Shown: piece by piece, positions 15,651 through 23,201 of the stretch
How positions within the stretch are numbered: position 1 is the stretch's first letter
Layout of the letters: each line of letters starts with the position of its first letter
Source of the DNA: Fimousia sp045616445
GTDB lineage: Bacteria; Bacillota; Clostridia; Lachnospirales; Lachnospiraceae
Direction of reading: 5' to 3'
DNA: 23,587 nucleotides
NCBI GenBank assembly: GCA_045616445.1
Contig: JAZLGR010000031.1
Location: 1 to 23,587, forward strand
The notes under the pieces: generated by a model
What the model was told of the DNA's origin: nothing
The model's input: only the letters and a program-made list of their open reading frames with translations
The model's database searches: none
Translations under genes and position numbers: made by a program

Positions 15651-15658
15651 AATTCATG

Positions 15659-17578
15659 TTAAAAAATTCTATTCTCTTCTGTCAAATACATCAACAGCTC
15701 CTGATAGCTATTGGTATGCTGAATCTTCTTGATCACTTTATAATCCTGCAAAATTGTAAGAATCTCATCATACAAATGGATGATTACTGTATCATCTTCC
15801 ATCTCTTCCGGAATTCCAAGCAGGATTACCAGCTTGATATCCTTATATTTTTCTTCTGTCATCGGTTCCGGATATACGCCAAGAGCCAGCGTCAGCTTGG
15901 AAATATGATTCATGGCATGTGGAAATGCCACGTGCTGCTGAAGGATCATAGAAGAGGTTTTCTCTCTTTCCCTAAGACGTTCTGCAAATCCATCATCTAA
16001 ATCCCCCTGACTTCTCAAAATCTTGATCATAAAATCCAGGTTATTCTGATACGGAAGGGAAGCATCCAGTACAAAAAATCTGTTTTCATCCAGTAGGTTT
16101 AAGAACAGGGAATCAATTCCTCTTCTGATACTGCGTCCTGCTTCCATCAGATATTTCATATTTTCTACTTTTTTGCGGATATATTCCCGGTCAAATACTT
16201 CCTCCATATATATTACCGGCACATCACTATTCAGCCTGATGTCTGTCGTACTGATAATATAATGGAATCCTTTCGCATCTTCTTCCGAAAATTCATTATT
16301 ATAGAAGAATGTAAACTCCGGTTCCTGATCAAATAGTCTCTTCACCTGATTCTGGATCAGTCGCGCAATAATCTTACCGGTTCCGCAGATAATAGCAATT
16401 TTCACCTTCTTCTGTGCAGGTTCCTGTTCGATTAAGAACACACTGAAATAAGCTGCCATAAACGCCATCTCATCCTCAGTCATCTTAATATCCTCCTGCT
16501 GTTCCACAACATCCTTCGCAATTTCTGCCATCTTATAGGCCAGTGTATGATGATCCTTGAATTCATCCACCATCGGATTATGGATATGGAATCCATACTT
16601 TAATCGATTGATCATAAAAAACATATGATACACAAAATCATCAAATAACTCATTGGTTACAATGGTAACTTCCAGTTCGTCTTTGATTTTATTCAGGATA
16701 TCAATAATAGTATCTGCTACATCTTCTGAAATATTAATTCTCTGTTCAATCTCTCTTGTATTAACCGGAGTTCTCATACCGATTACGGAGACACAAAGAT
16801 AGATTCTCTCTTCTTTTGGAATCAGATAGTCTTTCATCATCTCCACATCGCAGAGGAATTCATCCACGATATTATAGGCATCTGTCGCATATAATTCCAT
16901 ATATTTATCATCCAGATGACTGATTTTATGTCCTGTTTCCATACGATGAATCATAATGACAAAGAAACGATGGAAGAACCCAACACTTAACGCATCCAGA
17001 GACAGTTCCTCCTGGGTTCCCTCTAATAATTCACGGATTTCCGCACCCAGTGGATAATTGAGAAATAAATATTCATAGATATTTTCTAAAATGAAAAATC
17101 GAATCTTTAGTTCATCACCGACAAGTTGTAATCCTGTATTGGCTTTCCCTTCAATCTTAAGATCATATTCCTTTATAATTTTACGAAGTTTATTCAAATC
17201 CATAACGGTTGTTGTTCGTCCAACCTTCATCTGTTCAGCCAGATCATCGATCAGCAGTGGTTCTTCTGCTTCCATGAGCTGCCAGAACAGATATGCCATT
17301 CTTGTTTGAACCGAATTAAACAGGATATTCTGTTCCATAATCTTCGTTCGAATCTCATCATATCCTGCCTGGTCAAATACAATCAGCTTACAGATTCCTT
17401 TATTGGCACTGATGGTCGCATAACCACTGAACAAAACATTCAATTCCTTCAAATCATTCTTTACTGTTTTTCCTGAAACCGACAATTTCTCTGCCAGCTT
17501 TTCCACATCAATATTGTTATTAGTTTCAATGATGCGCAGGATCGATGCCAGTCGATTCTCTTCTTTAAAAAAATTCAT
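15659..17578 (-). CDS. BglG/MtlR-type transcriptional regulator with PRD, EIIB-like and EIIA-like domains
   Basis: A 639-residue PTS-controlled regulator, probably the activator of the adjacent sorbitol operon (GutR-like). Order: DeoR-type HTH (about 5-60; VEKLAEKLSVSGKTVKNDL), a second Mga/HTH segment (about 90-155; IDDLAEQMKVGRTTTVMDL), PRD1 (about 195-285, His211), PRD2 (about 305-390, His318), EIIB-Gat-like (about 391-480; Cys398 in IICGTGKI) and EIIA type 2 (about 497-639; His554 in AFPHAM). This order is that of DNA-binding MtlR/LicR-type activators rather than of RNA-binding BglG antiterminators, which have an N-terminal CAT domain. The retained Cys and His suggest control by PTS phosphorylation. 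It is convergent with srlE. The ATG at 17578 has a modest GAGAGTGG site. Confidence 0.88.
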   Translation of the reverse strand: MNFFKEENRLASILRIIETNNNIDVEKLAEKLSVSGKTVKNDLKELNVLFSGYATISANKGICKLIVFDQAGYDEIRTKIMEQNILFNSVQTRMAYLFWQLMEAEEPLLIDDLAEQMKVGRTTTVMDLNKLRKIIKEYDLKIEGKANTGLQLVGDELKIRFFILENIYEYLFLNYPLGAEIRELLEGTQEELSLDALSVGFFHRFFVIMIHRMETGHKISHLDDKYMELYATDAYNIVDEFLCDVEMMKDYLIPKEERIYLCVSVIGMRTPVNTREIEQRINISEDVADTIIDILNKIKDELEVTIVTNELFDDFVYHMFFMINRLKYGFHIHNPMVDEFKDHHTLAYKMAEIAKDVVEQQEDIKMTEDEMAFMAAYFSVFLIEQEPAQKKVKIAIICGTGKIIARLIQNQVKRLFDQEPEFTFFYNNEFSEEDAKGFHYIISTTDIRLNSDVPVIYMEEVFDREYIRKKVENMKYLMEAGRSIRRGIDSLFLNLLDENRFFVLDASLPYQNNLDFMIKILRSQGDLDDGFAERLREREKTSSMILQQHVAFPHAMNHISKLTLALGVYPEPMTEEKYKDIKLVILLGIPEEMEDDTVIIHLYDEILTILQDYKVIKKIQHTNSYQELLMYLTEENRIF

Positions 17579-17624
17579 GTGTCCACTCTCTTCTATATTT
17601 TATTTCTCTCCTTCTTCAACTACC

Positions 17625-17633
17625 ATTATAACA
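17625..17633 (-). promoter_or_regulatory. Extended -10 promoter of the regulator gene
   Basis: TGTTATAAT on the minus strand (17625-17633; TATAAT 17625-17630), with the TG extension but no good -35. The -35 region lies inside the preceding terminator hairpin. Confidence 0.6.
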
Positions 17634-17660
17634 AAAAAGGAGCAGCTTTCGCCACTCCTT
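17633..17660 (-). terminator. Terminator of the RNA methyltransferase-NfeD-SPFH operon
   Basis: Ten-pair stem (17651-17660 with 17637-17646) including two G-U pairs, GAAA tetraloop, then six U in the leftward transcript. It overlaps the promoter region of the next gene. Confidence 0.85.
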
Positions 17661-17698
17661 ATTAAATATAATATTATAGCCAAATAATAATGCAACAA

Positions 17699-18613
17699 TT
17701 AATCTTCTTTCGCAACTTCCACTAAGGATTTTACTGCACCAGCCATCCCCTGAATGTCGGATGGGATGATGATCTTGGTTGCTTTGCCGTCTGCTGCCTT
17801 AGCAAATGCATCTAAGCTCTTTAACTGGATTACGCTTGCGTCTGCACCAGCTTCCTTTAAAAACTTAATACCATCTGCTTCTGCCTGTTTGATGGAAAGG
17901 ATTGCCTGTGCTTCACCTTCTGCTTCACGAATTTTTGCTTCTTTTGCAGCTTCAGCTTTAAGGATTGCAGCTGTCTTATCAGCTTCCGCTTCAAGGATCT
18001 TGGATTCCTTATGACCTTCTGCACGAAGGATTGCGGATTTCTTTTCACCTTCAGCGATGAGAATCTGTTCACGACGTTCACGTTCTGCCTTCATCTGTTT
18101 TTCCATGGCATCCTGGATTGCACTTGGTGGAATGATATTCTTAAGTTCTACTCGGTTAACCTTGATACCCCAAGGATCTGTTGCTTCGTCCAGAGTAGCT
18201 CTCATCTTTGTGTTGATTGTTTCACGGGATGTTAATGTTTCATCTAATTCAAGATCACCGATGATGTTACGAAGAGTTGTTGCAGTTAAGTTCTCAATCG
18301 CCATGATCGGACTTTCAACACCGTATACAAAAAGCTTAGGATCTGTAATCTGATAGAATACAACAGTATCGATACGCATTGTAACGTTATCCTTTGTGAT
18401 TACTGGCTGTGGCGCAAAATCAACAACCTGTTCTTTTAAAGTAACCTTTCTTGCAATACGATCAATAAATGGCACCTTCACATGAAGACCAGCTGTCCAT
18501 GTGCTGTTATAAGTTCCCAGACGTTCGATTACGTATGTATGTGCCTGCGGAACAATCTTTACACAGGAAGCAAGAATTAAAATTAAAAAGATAATGAAAA
18601 TAATGATTGGCAT
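17699..18613 (-). CDS. SPFH/Band 7 domain membrane-anchored protein (QmcA/stomatin type)
   Basis: A 304-residue protein. An N-terminal membrane anchor (about 2-20, IIIFIIFLILILASCV) is followed by the Band 7 domain (about 21-190; VPQAHTYVIERLGTY, GLHVKVPFIDRIARKV, VDFAPQPVITKDN). An Ala/Glu/Lys-rich coiled coil (about 175-250, with AEG and EAEA repeats) comes next, then a short hydrophobic tail. SPFH proteins oligomerise on membranes and are linked to lipid microdomains and protease control. AGGAGG lies 6 bases before the ATG. The nfeD gene is 25 bp upstream, and SPFH plus NfeD is a classic partner pair. Confidence 0.93.
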   Translation of the reverse strand: MPIIIFIIFLILILASCVKIVPQAHTYVIERLGTYNSTWTAGLHVKVPFIDRIARKVTLKEQVVDFAPQPVITKDNVTMRIDTVVFYQITDPKLFVYGVESPIMAIENLTATTLRNIIGDLELDETLTSRETINTKMRATLDEATDPWGIKVNRVELKNIIPPSAIQDAMEKQMKAERERREQILIAEGEKKSAILRAEGHKESKILEAEADKTAAILKAEAAKEAKIREAEGEAQAILSIKQAEADGIKFLKEAGADASVIQLKSLDAFAKAADGKATKIIIPSDIQGMAGAVKSLVEVAKED

Positions 18614-18638
18614 AATGTTCCTCCTTTTGATTTATATA

Positions 18639-19160
18639 TTATGTATTATTTTTGCTTTCGTTGTCTTCGATTTCGTTACCCTCGATTTCGTTGTCTTCGA
18701 TGGTTTCTTCAACTACTTCTTCGTATTCTTCTTCCATCGGTTCAACGATCAGCTTCACGCCGGAAATCTCAACAATCTCAACCAGACTGCCTTCCTCAAT
18801 GACACTGCTGCCATCTGCAGGCTTCACGCCCCATTCCACATCGCCGATGATGATCTTACCCTGTCCAATGGATGGATCAATGGTTTCTGCCACTCTGTGA
18901 TGCTGTCCAACGAGGGCATCCACATTGGTCTTCTTCGTCTTCTGATTCACATAACGAACAGCCATTGGTCTGGTCAGGAATATAAGAAGCACTGATGCGA
19001 TTGCAAATAATAAAAGCTGTACAATCAGTGGAAGTCCAACTGCTGCTGCGATTGCCGCCACAACTGCTCCTCCTGCAAACCAGATACAGGTAAGTGAAAT
19101 GGTAATCATCTCTAGTATGCATAACACTGCACCGGCAAGTAACCAGTATACTGACATCAT
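18639..19160 (-). CDS. NfeD family membrane protein (short form)
   Basis: A 173-residue short NfeD protein lacking the protease domain of the long form. Hydrophobic helices lie at about residues 4-22, 24-42 and 45-63. A soluble OB-like domain follows (about 75-140; DALVGQHHRVAETI, GKIIIGDVEWGVKPADG, GSLVEIVEISGVKLIVEP). The C-terminal tail (about 141-173) is very acidic and contains repeated NEIE units encoded by a 15-bp tandem repeat. AGGAGG lies 10 bases before the first of two adjacent ATG codons. It follows the RNA methyltransferase gene by 32 bp and precedes the SPFH gene by 25 bp. NfeD probably works with the SPFH protein in the membrane. Confidence 0.9.
   Translation of the reverse strand: MMSVYWLLAGAVLCILEMITISLTCIWFAGGAVVAAIAAAVGLPLIVQLLLFAIASVLLIFLTRPMAVRYVNQKTKKTNVDALVGQHHRVAETIDPSIGQGKIIIGDVEWGVKPADGSSVIEEGSLVEIVEISGVKLIVEPMEEEYEEVVEETIEDNEIEGNEIEDNESKNNT
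18654..18698. repeat. Three-copy 15-bp tandem repeat in the nfeD 3' end
   Basis: Units at 18654-18668, 18669-18683 and 18684-18698 (GATTTCGTTGTCTTC type, with 1-3 differences between units) encode repeated Glu-Asn-Glu-Ile segments in the acidic tail. The unit is a multiple of three, so copy changes keep the frame. Confidence 0.8.
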
Positions 19161-19192
19161 AATATCGCTTCCTCCTATACATATTTTCTCAA

Positions 19193-19960
19193 TTATAACC
19201 TCTGTCTCATGGCTTCATACATCAATACAGTGGATGCAATGGCTGCATTCAGTGATTCCACCTTACCATGCATTGGAATCCTGATATATCGTTCTGCCAC
19301 CTCACTGATCTCATCTGTAAGTCCATTGCCTTCATTACCGATCAGGAATGCTGTTCCATCACGAAAATCACTGTCATATACATTCTCTCCATCCAGTCGT
19401 GCTGCGTAGGAATGAATGCCAAGGGAATTCAATTCTTCTACCACTGCTTTTAAGTTTTCCACATAGACAAATGGTACCCTGTAGATGGAACCCATTGTAG
19501 ATCGAATAACCTTCGGATTATAGATATCCACTGTATCCTTGCTCATAATAATGCCGGTAACGCCGGCACCTTCTGAGGTTCGTATGATGGTTCCCAGATT
19601 ACCTGGATCCTGCAGATTCTCGAGAAGAATCAGGCAGGGATTCTCGTCCATGGTGAGAATGTCTTTTAACTTCCATTCCGGCTGACGGATGATTGCCAGT
19701 ACACCCTGTGGTGTTACAGTATCGGATATCTCTTTGAAAATCCCATCCGTCACCAGTTCATATTCCATTCCCTGAAAAAGTTCCTTATGCTGATGATAAA
19801 AATCTGCTGTCGCATAGGCTTTTACTACACGTTCAGCAGGTGTTTCCATAAACATGCGGATTCCTTCGATCAGGAAAACCTTTTGTTTTTTGCGTTCACG
19901 AGCTTTCGTCTTGAGCTTCAGCACATTCTTGATCTGCTGATTGGCTTTGCTCTCTATCAT
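19193..19960 (-). CDS. SpoU/TrmH family RNA 2'-O-methyltransferase
   Basis: A 255-residue SPOUT methyltransferase. An N-terminal substrate-binding domain (about 1-95; RERKKQKVFLIEGIRM at 21-36) is followed by the knotted catalytic domain with motif 1 NLQDPGNLGTIIRT (115-128), motif 2 FLIGNEGNGL (205-214) and motif 3 IPMHGKVESLNAAIAS (228-243). The family 2'-O-methylates rRNA or tRNA using S-adenosylmethionine; the target is not identifiable here. The ATG at 19960 is chosen because AGGAGG lies six bases upstream; another ATG two codons earlier directly abuts that site. It is the first gene of the operon with nfeD and the SPFH gene. Confidence 0.92.
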   Translation of the reverse strand: MIESKANQQIKNVLKLKTKARERKKQKVFLIEGIRMFMETPAERVVKAYATADFYHQHKELFQGMEYELVTDGIFKEISDTVTPQGVLAIIRQPEWKLKDILTMDENPCLILLENLQDPGNLGTIIRTSEGAGVTGIIMSKDTVDIYNPKVIRSTMGSIYRVPFVYVENLKAVVEELNSLGIHSYAARLDGENVYDSDFRDGTAFLIGNEGNGLTDEISEVAERYIRIPMHGKVESLNAAIASTVLMYEAMRQRL

Positions 19961-19996
19961 AAGCATCCTCCTGCTTGTTCTTTTTATACTGTCCTT

Positions 19997-20005
19997 ATTA
20001 TAGCA
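19997..20005 (-). promoter_or_regulatory. Extended -10 promoter of the RNA methyltransferase operon
   Basis: TGCTATAAT on the minus strand (19997-20005; TATAAT 19997-20002), with the TG extension. No clear -35 at 17 bases. It lies about 37 bases before the start codon. Confidence 0.6.
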
Positions 20006-20111
20006 CAATTTATCTGTAAAATATGTGAATTCTATATTAAGATATGACACTTTTATGCCACTATCTGAGCGAATTAGGAAAGGATATTTTGCACGCCGAT
20101 TTTAGATAAAA

Positions 20112-20153
20112 GTAAAAAAGCTGCGATCATCAAAATGATGACCACAGCTTTTC
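20112..20153 (-). terminator. Terminator of the secreted-protein operon
   Basis: Hairpin AAAAGCTG-CG-ATCATCA / TGATGA-CC-CAGCTTTT (about 20117-20152) with a small internal mismatch, followed in the leftward direction by a U-rich tract (UUUUUUACUUUU). It lies just after the leucine-rich-repeat gene. Confidence 0.85.
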
Positions 20154-20164
20154 ATACACTTTAA

Positions 20165-21937
20165 TTATAATGTAATTGCGCTCCATTTACCATAGGTAGT
20201 TTTACCCGACTTTGTAGTGTATGGTCTGATTCTGGCATATTTAGCAATCTTGTTCTTCTTGTATTTTACATTTGTGGATACAGTGCTTGCAGAGGTAACC
20301 TTTGAACTTACTGTTGTAGAAGAAGAAAAACTATTTTTCGTACTCAACTGAATCTGATATCCAGTAACGTTCGCATTTTTAATCCATTTTAATGATACTG
20401 TTTGATATGGTTTTACATTATGAAGAGATGTCCATCTCAAACTGGTCAGATACTGAGTTTTGGCAACATTAGAGCCATATTTAATCGTAGCATTGTCGTC
20501 GTAACAAAATACATCACTGGCAAAACCCTTTGTAGAAGAACTATTAATCGTCACCGATTTTAATTCTCTATTATATCCGAAAGCTCCTGCACCTACGGTT
20601 GTCAGGTTCTTTGGAAGTACTAAAGTTTCCACAGAATTCGAAGAAAATGCCTTTGGGCCTATTTTTGTAATACCAGTCCCAAAATTCACGTGCTTTAACG
20701 GACAGTCTTTGAATGCTGCATCATCGATTTGTTTCAGAGAATTTGGGAATGAAATTTCTGTAATTGGACAGTTAGCAAATGCTGATGCTCCTATTTTTTC
20801 TAAACCAGCAGATAGTTTCACATCATTAATGGATACAGGACAAGTAGGAGTCTGCGAAAATGCCAGTCTCATAACTTCAGTTACGCTATCCGGCATGATT
20901 ACCTGTTTTACATTCTTCTTTGCTGTATCACCAAGTACTCTAAGACCAATAACCTTTACTCCATTAGGAATATTCATTACGGATTCTTTCTCATTATAGA
21001 AAAGCATCACCTGATCTTTTGTAATATAGAAGCCACGGTCATCTACGGTAATACTTTCTGGAATCTGGTTAAGAAGTTCATCGATATCTAATCTCTTAAA
21101 TTTCTCCAGCAAAACACTGATACTTTTGCCTGTCAATTGTTTTGACTTGATAGTAAATTTCTCACATACCTGTGCTGTAAACTCATCATAATATGCACGT
21201 CCCTGTCCTTTATTTTTTGTATCATTAATTCGGATCATAGTTGAAGGAATCGTGATTTCTTTTATTCTGGAACTAACCTCCAGCCAGTCACCCGCATTAA
21301 GCGCATAGGTTACCGCCCATAAATCGAAATCTGTACACCCTTCTCGTATTACAAGAGATTCTCTTTTATATGGAACTCTTACCAGTTCTGTTCCATCCTT
21401 GGTATATACGATACCGGAATAGCTTTTATAATTTTTATCTTTTGAATAAGTAACAAAATTCTTTGTTGTAAAGTATGTGCACACTTTAATATCTAAATTA
21501 GTATTGAATACTACATCCTCCAAAGAATTATCTAAAAAAGGATCTGTGATGCATTCTATCTGCTCATCTCGTTCACTGCTTAAGATCACTTTAAAAGTTC
21601 CTGGAATTGTTATTTTTTTAAGCTTCGCTATATCAAAAGTACCTTGCGCAATAGATTTTACAGAAGTTGCAACATCGACTTCTGTACAGTTAGTACACCC
21701 TTTAAAAGCGTTTAATGTTTTAATGGATGTTACGCCTGATTTGATAACAATTTTTTTAATTTCCTTATGTTTTTTTCGATATTCTTTACTTGTCACTGCG
21801 CCTTTGCCGGAAACAGTCAGTGTTCCTGCCTTATTCACAGAGTACTTTACAGCAGCTGATACATCTGTCGAATTGCTAAAAATCATACAGGAAAGCAACA
21901 GTAACATGAACATACTTAATTTGATTATTCTTTTCAT
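20165..21937 (-). CDS. Secreted BspA-type leucine-rich-repeat protein with fibronectin-III-like C-terminus
   Basis: A 590-residue exported protein. The signal peptide spans about 1-28 (KRIIKLSMFMLLLLSC, cleavage near VSA-A). Scattered BspA/Treponema-type LRR_5 units lie at about 60-150 and, more regularly, 318-470 (GLEKIGASAFANC, LKQIDDAAFKDC, ITKIGPKAFSS, LTTVGAGAFGYN). Segments such as GIVYTKDGTELVRVP (175-189) are typical of this family. Residues about 507-590 form a fibronectin-III-like domain (VSLKWIKNANVTGYQIQLST, KYARIRPY). No LPXTG motif, so it is released or held non-covalently. AAAGGAG lies 8 bases before the ATG. It begins 15 bp after the helveticin-like gene and should be co-transcribed. 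An adhesion or binding role is inferred from the family. Confidence 0.88.
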   Translation of the reverse strand: MKRIIKLSMFMLLLLSCMIFSNSTDVSAAVKYSVNKAGTLTVSGKGAVTSKEYRKKHKEIKKIVIKSGVTSIKTLNAFKGCTNCTEVDVATSVKSIAQGTFDIAKLKKITIPGTFKVILSSERDEQIECITDPFLDNSLEDVVFNTNLDIKVCTYFTTKNFVTYSKDKNYKSYSGIVYTKDGTELVRVPYKRESLVIREGCTDFDLWAVTYALNAGDWLEVSSRIKEITIPSTMIRINDTKNKGQGRAYYDEFTAQVCEKFTIKSKQLTGKSISVLLEKFKRLDIDELLNQIPESITVDDRGFYITKDQVMLFYNEKESVMNIPNGVKVIGLRVLGDTAKKNVKQVIMPDSVTEVMRLAFSQTPTCPVSINDVKLSAGLEKIGASAFANCPITEISFPNSLKQIDDAAFKDCPLKHVNFGTGITKIGPKAFSSNSVETLVLPKNLTTVGAGAFGYNRELKSVTINSSSTKGFASDVFCYDDNATIKYGSNVAKTQYLTSLRWTSLHNVKPYQTVSLKWIKNANVTGYQIQLSTKNSFSSSTTVSSKVTSASTVSTNVKYKKNKIAKYARIRPYTTKSGKTTYGKWSAITL

Positions 21938-21952
21938 CCTTTATACTCCTTT

Positions 21953-23155
21953 CTATTTCTTCTGATTTGATGTAAAATCATCTTTTTCAACAGTATATAT
22001 ACAATTCATCGGAAGTTCCGTTGAATGTGTATTTTTAATTACAAAATACACATAATCACCTTTTAACTGAATTCCTTCAATTTCAGTCCCTCCAGAACTT
22101 TGATGATTAAAATCATTGTGAGTAATAGTCATACAATAGGTATAATTATACGATGAACCACTCCCCGTCATTTTTGCGATTTTCGGACTATCTCCAGATT
22201 TCCCTCCTGAAATATAAATAGATCCTCCATCCGCTAATTCTATTCCCTGGAACGAGTCATTTGGTTGAACTTTTGTCGCATCCGTAGTCTGTCTAAAAAA
22301 GCCAAGACAGGCATTCTTTACTGATGAGCTGTTGCACTCAATATATTTTGAATTTTGATTTTCTTTTTGATCAAATAAGCCATTTAAAGTATTCATATTA
22401 TAAATTGAATATTGAATCTCATTGTCTGTATTTTTCATCCAAATAATCAATTTACTTTTATCACTACTTAATGCCGCATCTACACGTTTTGAACTTCCAT
22501 GCATTGTTCCAGTCCCATTTGCTCGATTAATATTTGACAATCTTGGGATATCTGTATAATCAACATTCGCACCAGGTGAATACTGAATTCTTCCAACTTG
22601 TAATGCCCATCGAGATTGATATGCACTATTAGCTTTACAAGCAACCATAAAATATGCTTCATTATTATGTTCAAACCATTCTAAAGACTGTCCATGTCCA
22701 AAGTTATTCAAATTCATGTAATCAACACATGTAGCAGTATTTCCATTAATCAAGCATCGAGCCAAGGTACAGTTGGGATTTCCTGATTCTGCATTTCCAC
22801 ATCTCTGTAACGCATAAATATATGTTGTTCCAACATATGCCTTTTGTACAGGAAGGTTGTTAGGTAATCCCAACAATTGATAACGTCGAGTTGCCGGTGC
22901 TGTTATACCTGGATTCGTTGGTGATGCATCTACAACATTGTCATATCGTGAAATCCCTTCATCAGCTTCTGGATGTTCATCAACATAGTCAAAATAATCA
23001 TCATCATTTTCAAAATCATCTCGATCTAATAACCCTGGAACCCCATTATCACTCATAGTATCAAGTCCTCTTGTGATTTGAGTCGCATTTGAGATATGAG
23101 GCATCCCTAACACAAACATACAACTTAATAATACAACTGCTATTCTTTTTCTCAC
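21953..23155 (-). CDS. Secreted helveticin J-like (class III bacteriocin family) protein
   Basis: A 400-residue exported protein. The signal peptide spans about 1-24 (IAVVLLSCMFVLGMPHISNA). A very acidic stretch follows (about 43-68; DRDDFENDDDYFDYVDEHPEADE). Residues about 100-390 show the order of landmarks I recall from helveticin J: VQKAYVGTTYIYALQ (103-117), FGHGQSLEWF (152-161), VGRIQY (187-192), YTDIPRLSNINRA (200-212), AALSSDKSKLIIW (227-239), SIYNMNTLN (250-258), SFQGIELADGGSIYIS (301-316) and TEIEGIQLKGD (357-367). It has eleven cysteines after the signal peptide, unusual for that family. The GTG start at 23155 has GAGG seven bases upstream. It is first in an operon with the LRR gene. 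Family assignment is from recalled similarity; killing activity is untested. Confidence 0.7.
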   Translation of the reverse strand: MRKRIAVVLLSCMFVLGMPHISNATQITRGLDTMSDNGVPGLLDRDDFENDDDYFDYVDEHPEADEGISRYDNVVDASPTNPGITAPATRRYQLLGLPNNLPVQKAYVGTTYIYALQRCGNAESGNPNCTLARCLINGNTATCVDYMNLNNFGHGQSLEWFEHNNEAYFMVACKANSAYQSRWALQVGRIQYSPGANVDYTDIPRLSNINRANGTGTMHGSSKRVDAALSSDKSKLIIWMKNTDNEIQYSIYNMNTLNGLFDQKENQNSKYIECNSSSVKNACLGFFRQTTDATKVQPNDSFQGIELADGGSIYISGGKSGDSPKIAKMTGSGSSYNYTYCMTITHNDFNHQSSGGTEIEGIQLKGDYVYFVIKNTHSTELPMNCIYTVEKDDFTSNQKK

Positions 23156-23201
23156 TTTCTTACCTCACTTTCTTTTTGCTGATTGAAGTGGTAAACTAAT
23201 T

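Noticed and set aside
18594..18995. A 133-codon open frame on the plus strand opposite nfeD
   Set aside because: Its repeated Phe/Val pattern is the reverse reading of the acidic nfeD tail; no start signals.
19961..20050. N-terminal extension of the RNA methyltransferase
   Set aside because: It runs through the extended -10 promoter; the ATG at 19960 has an AGGAGG at ideal spacing.
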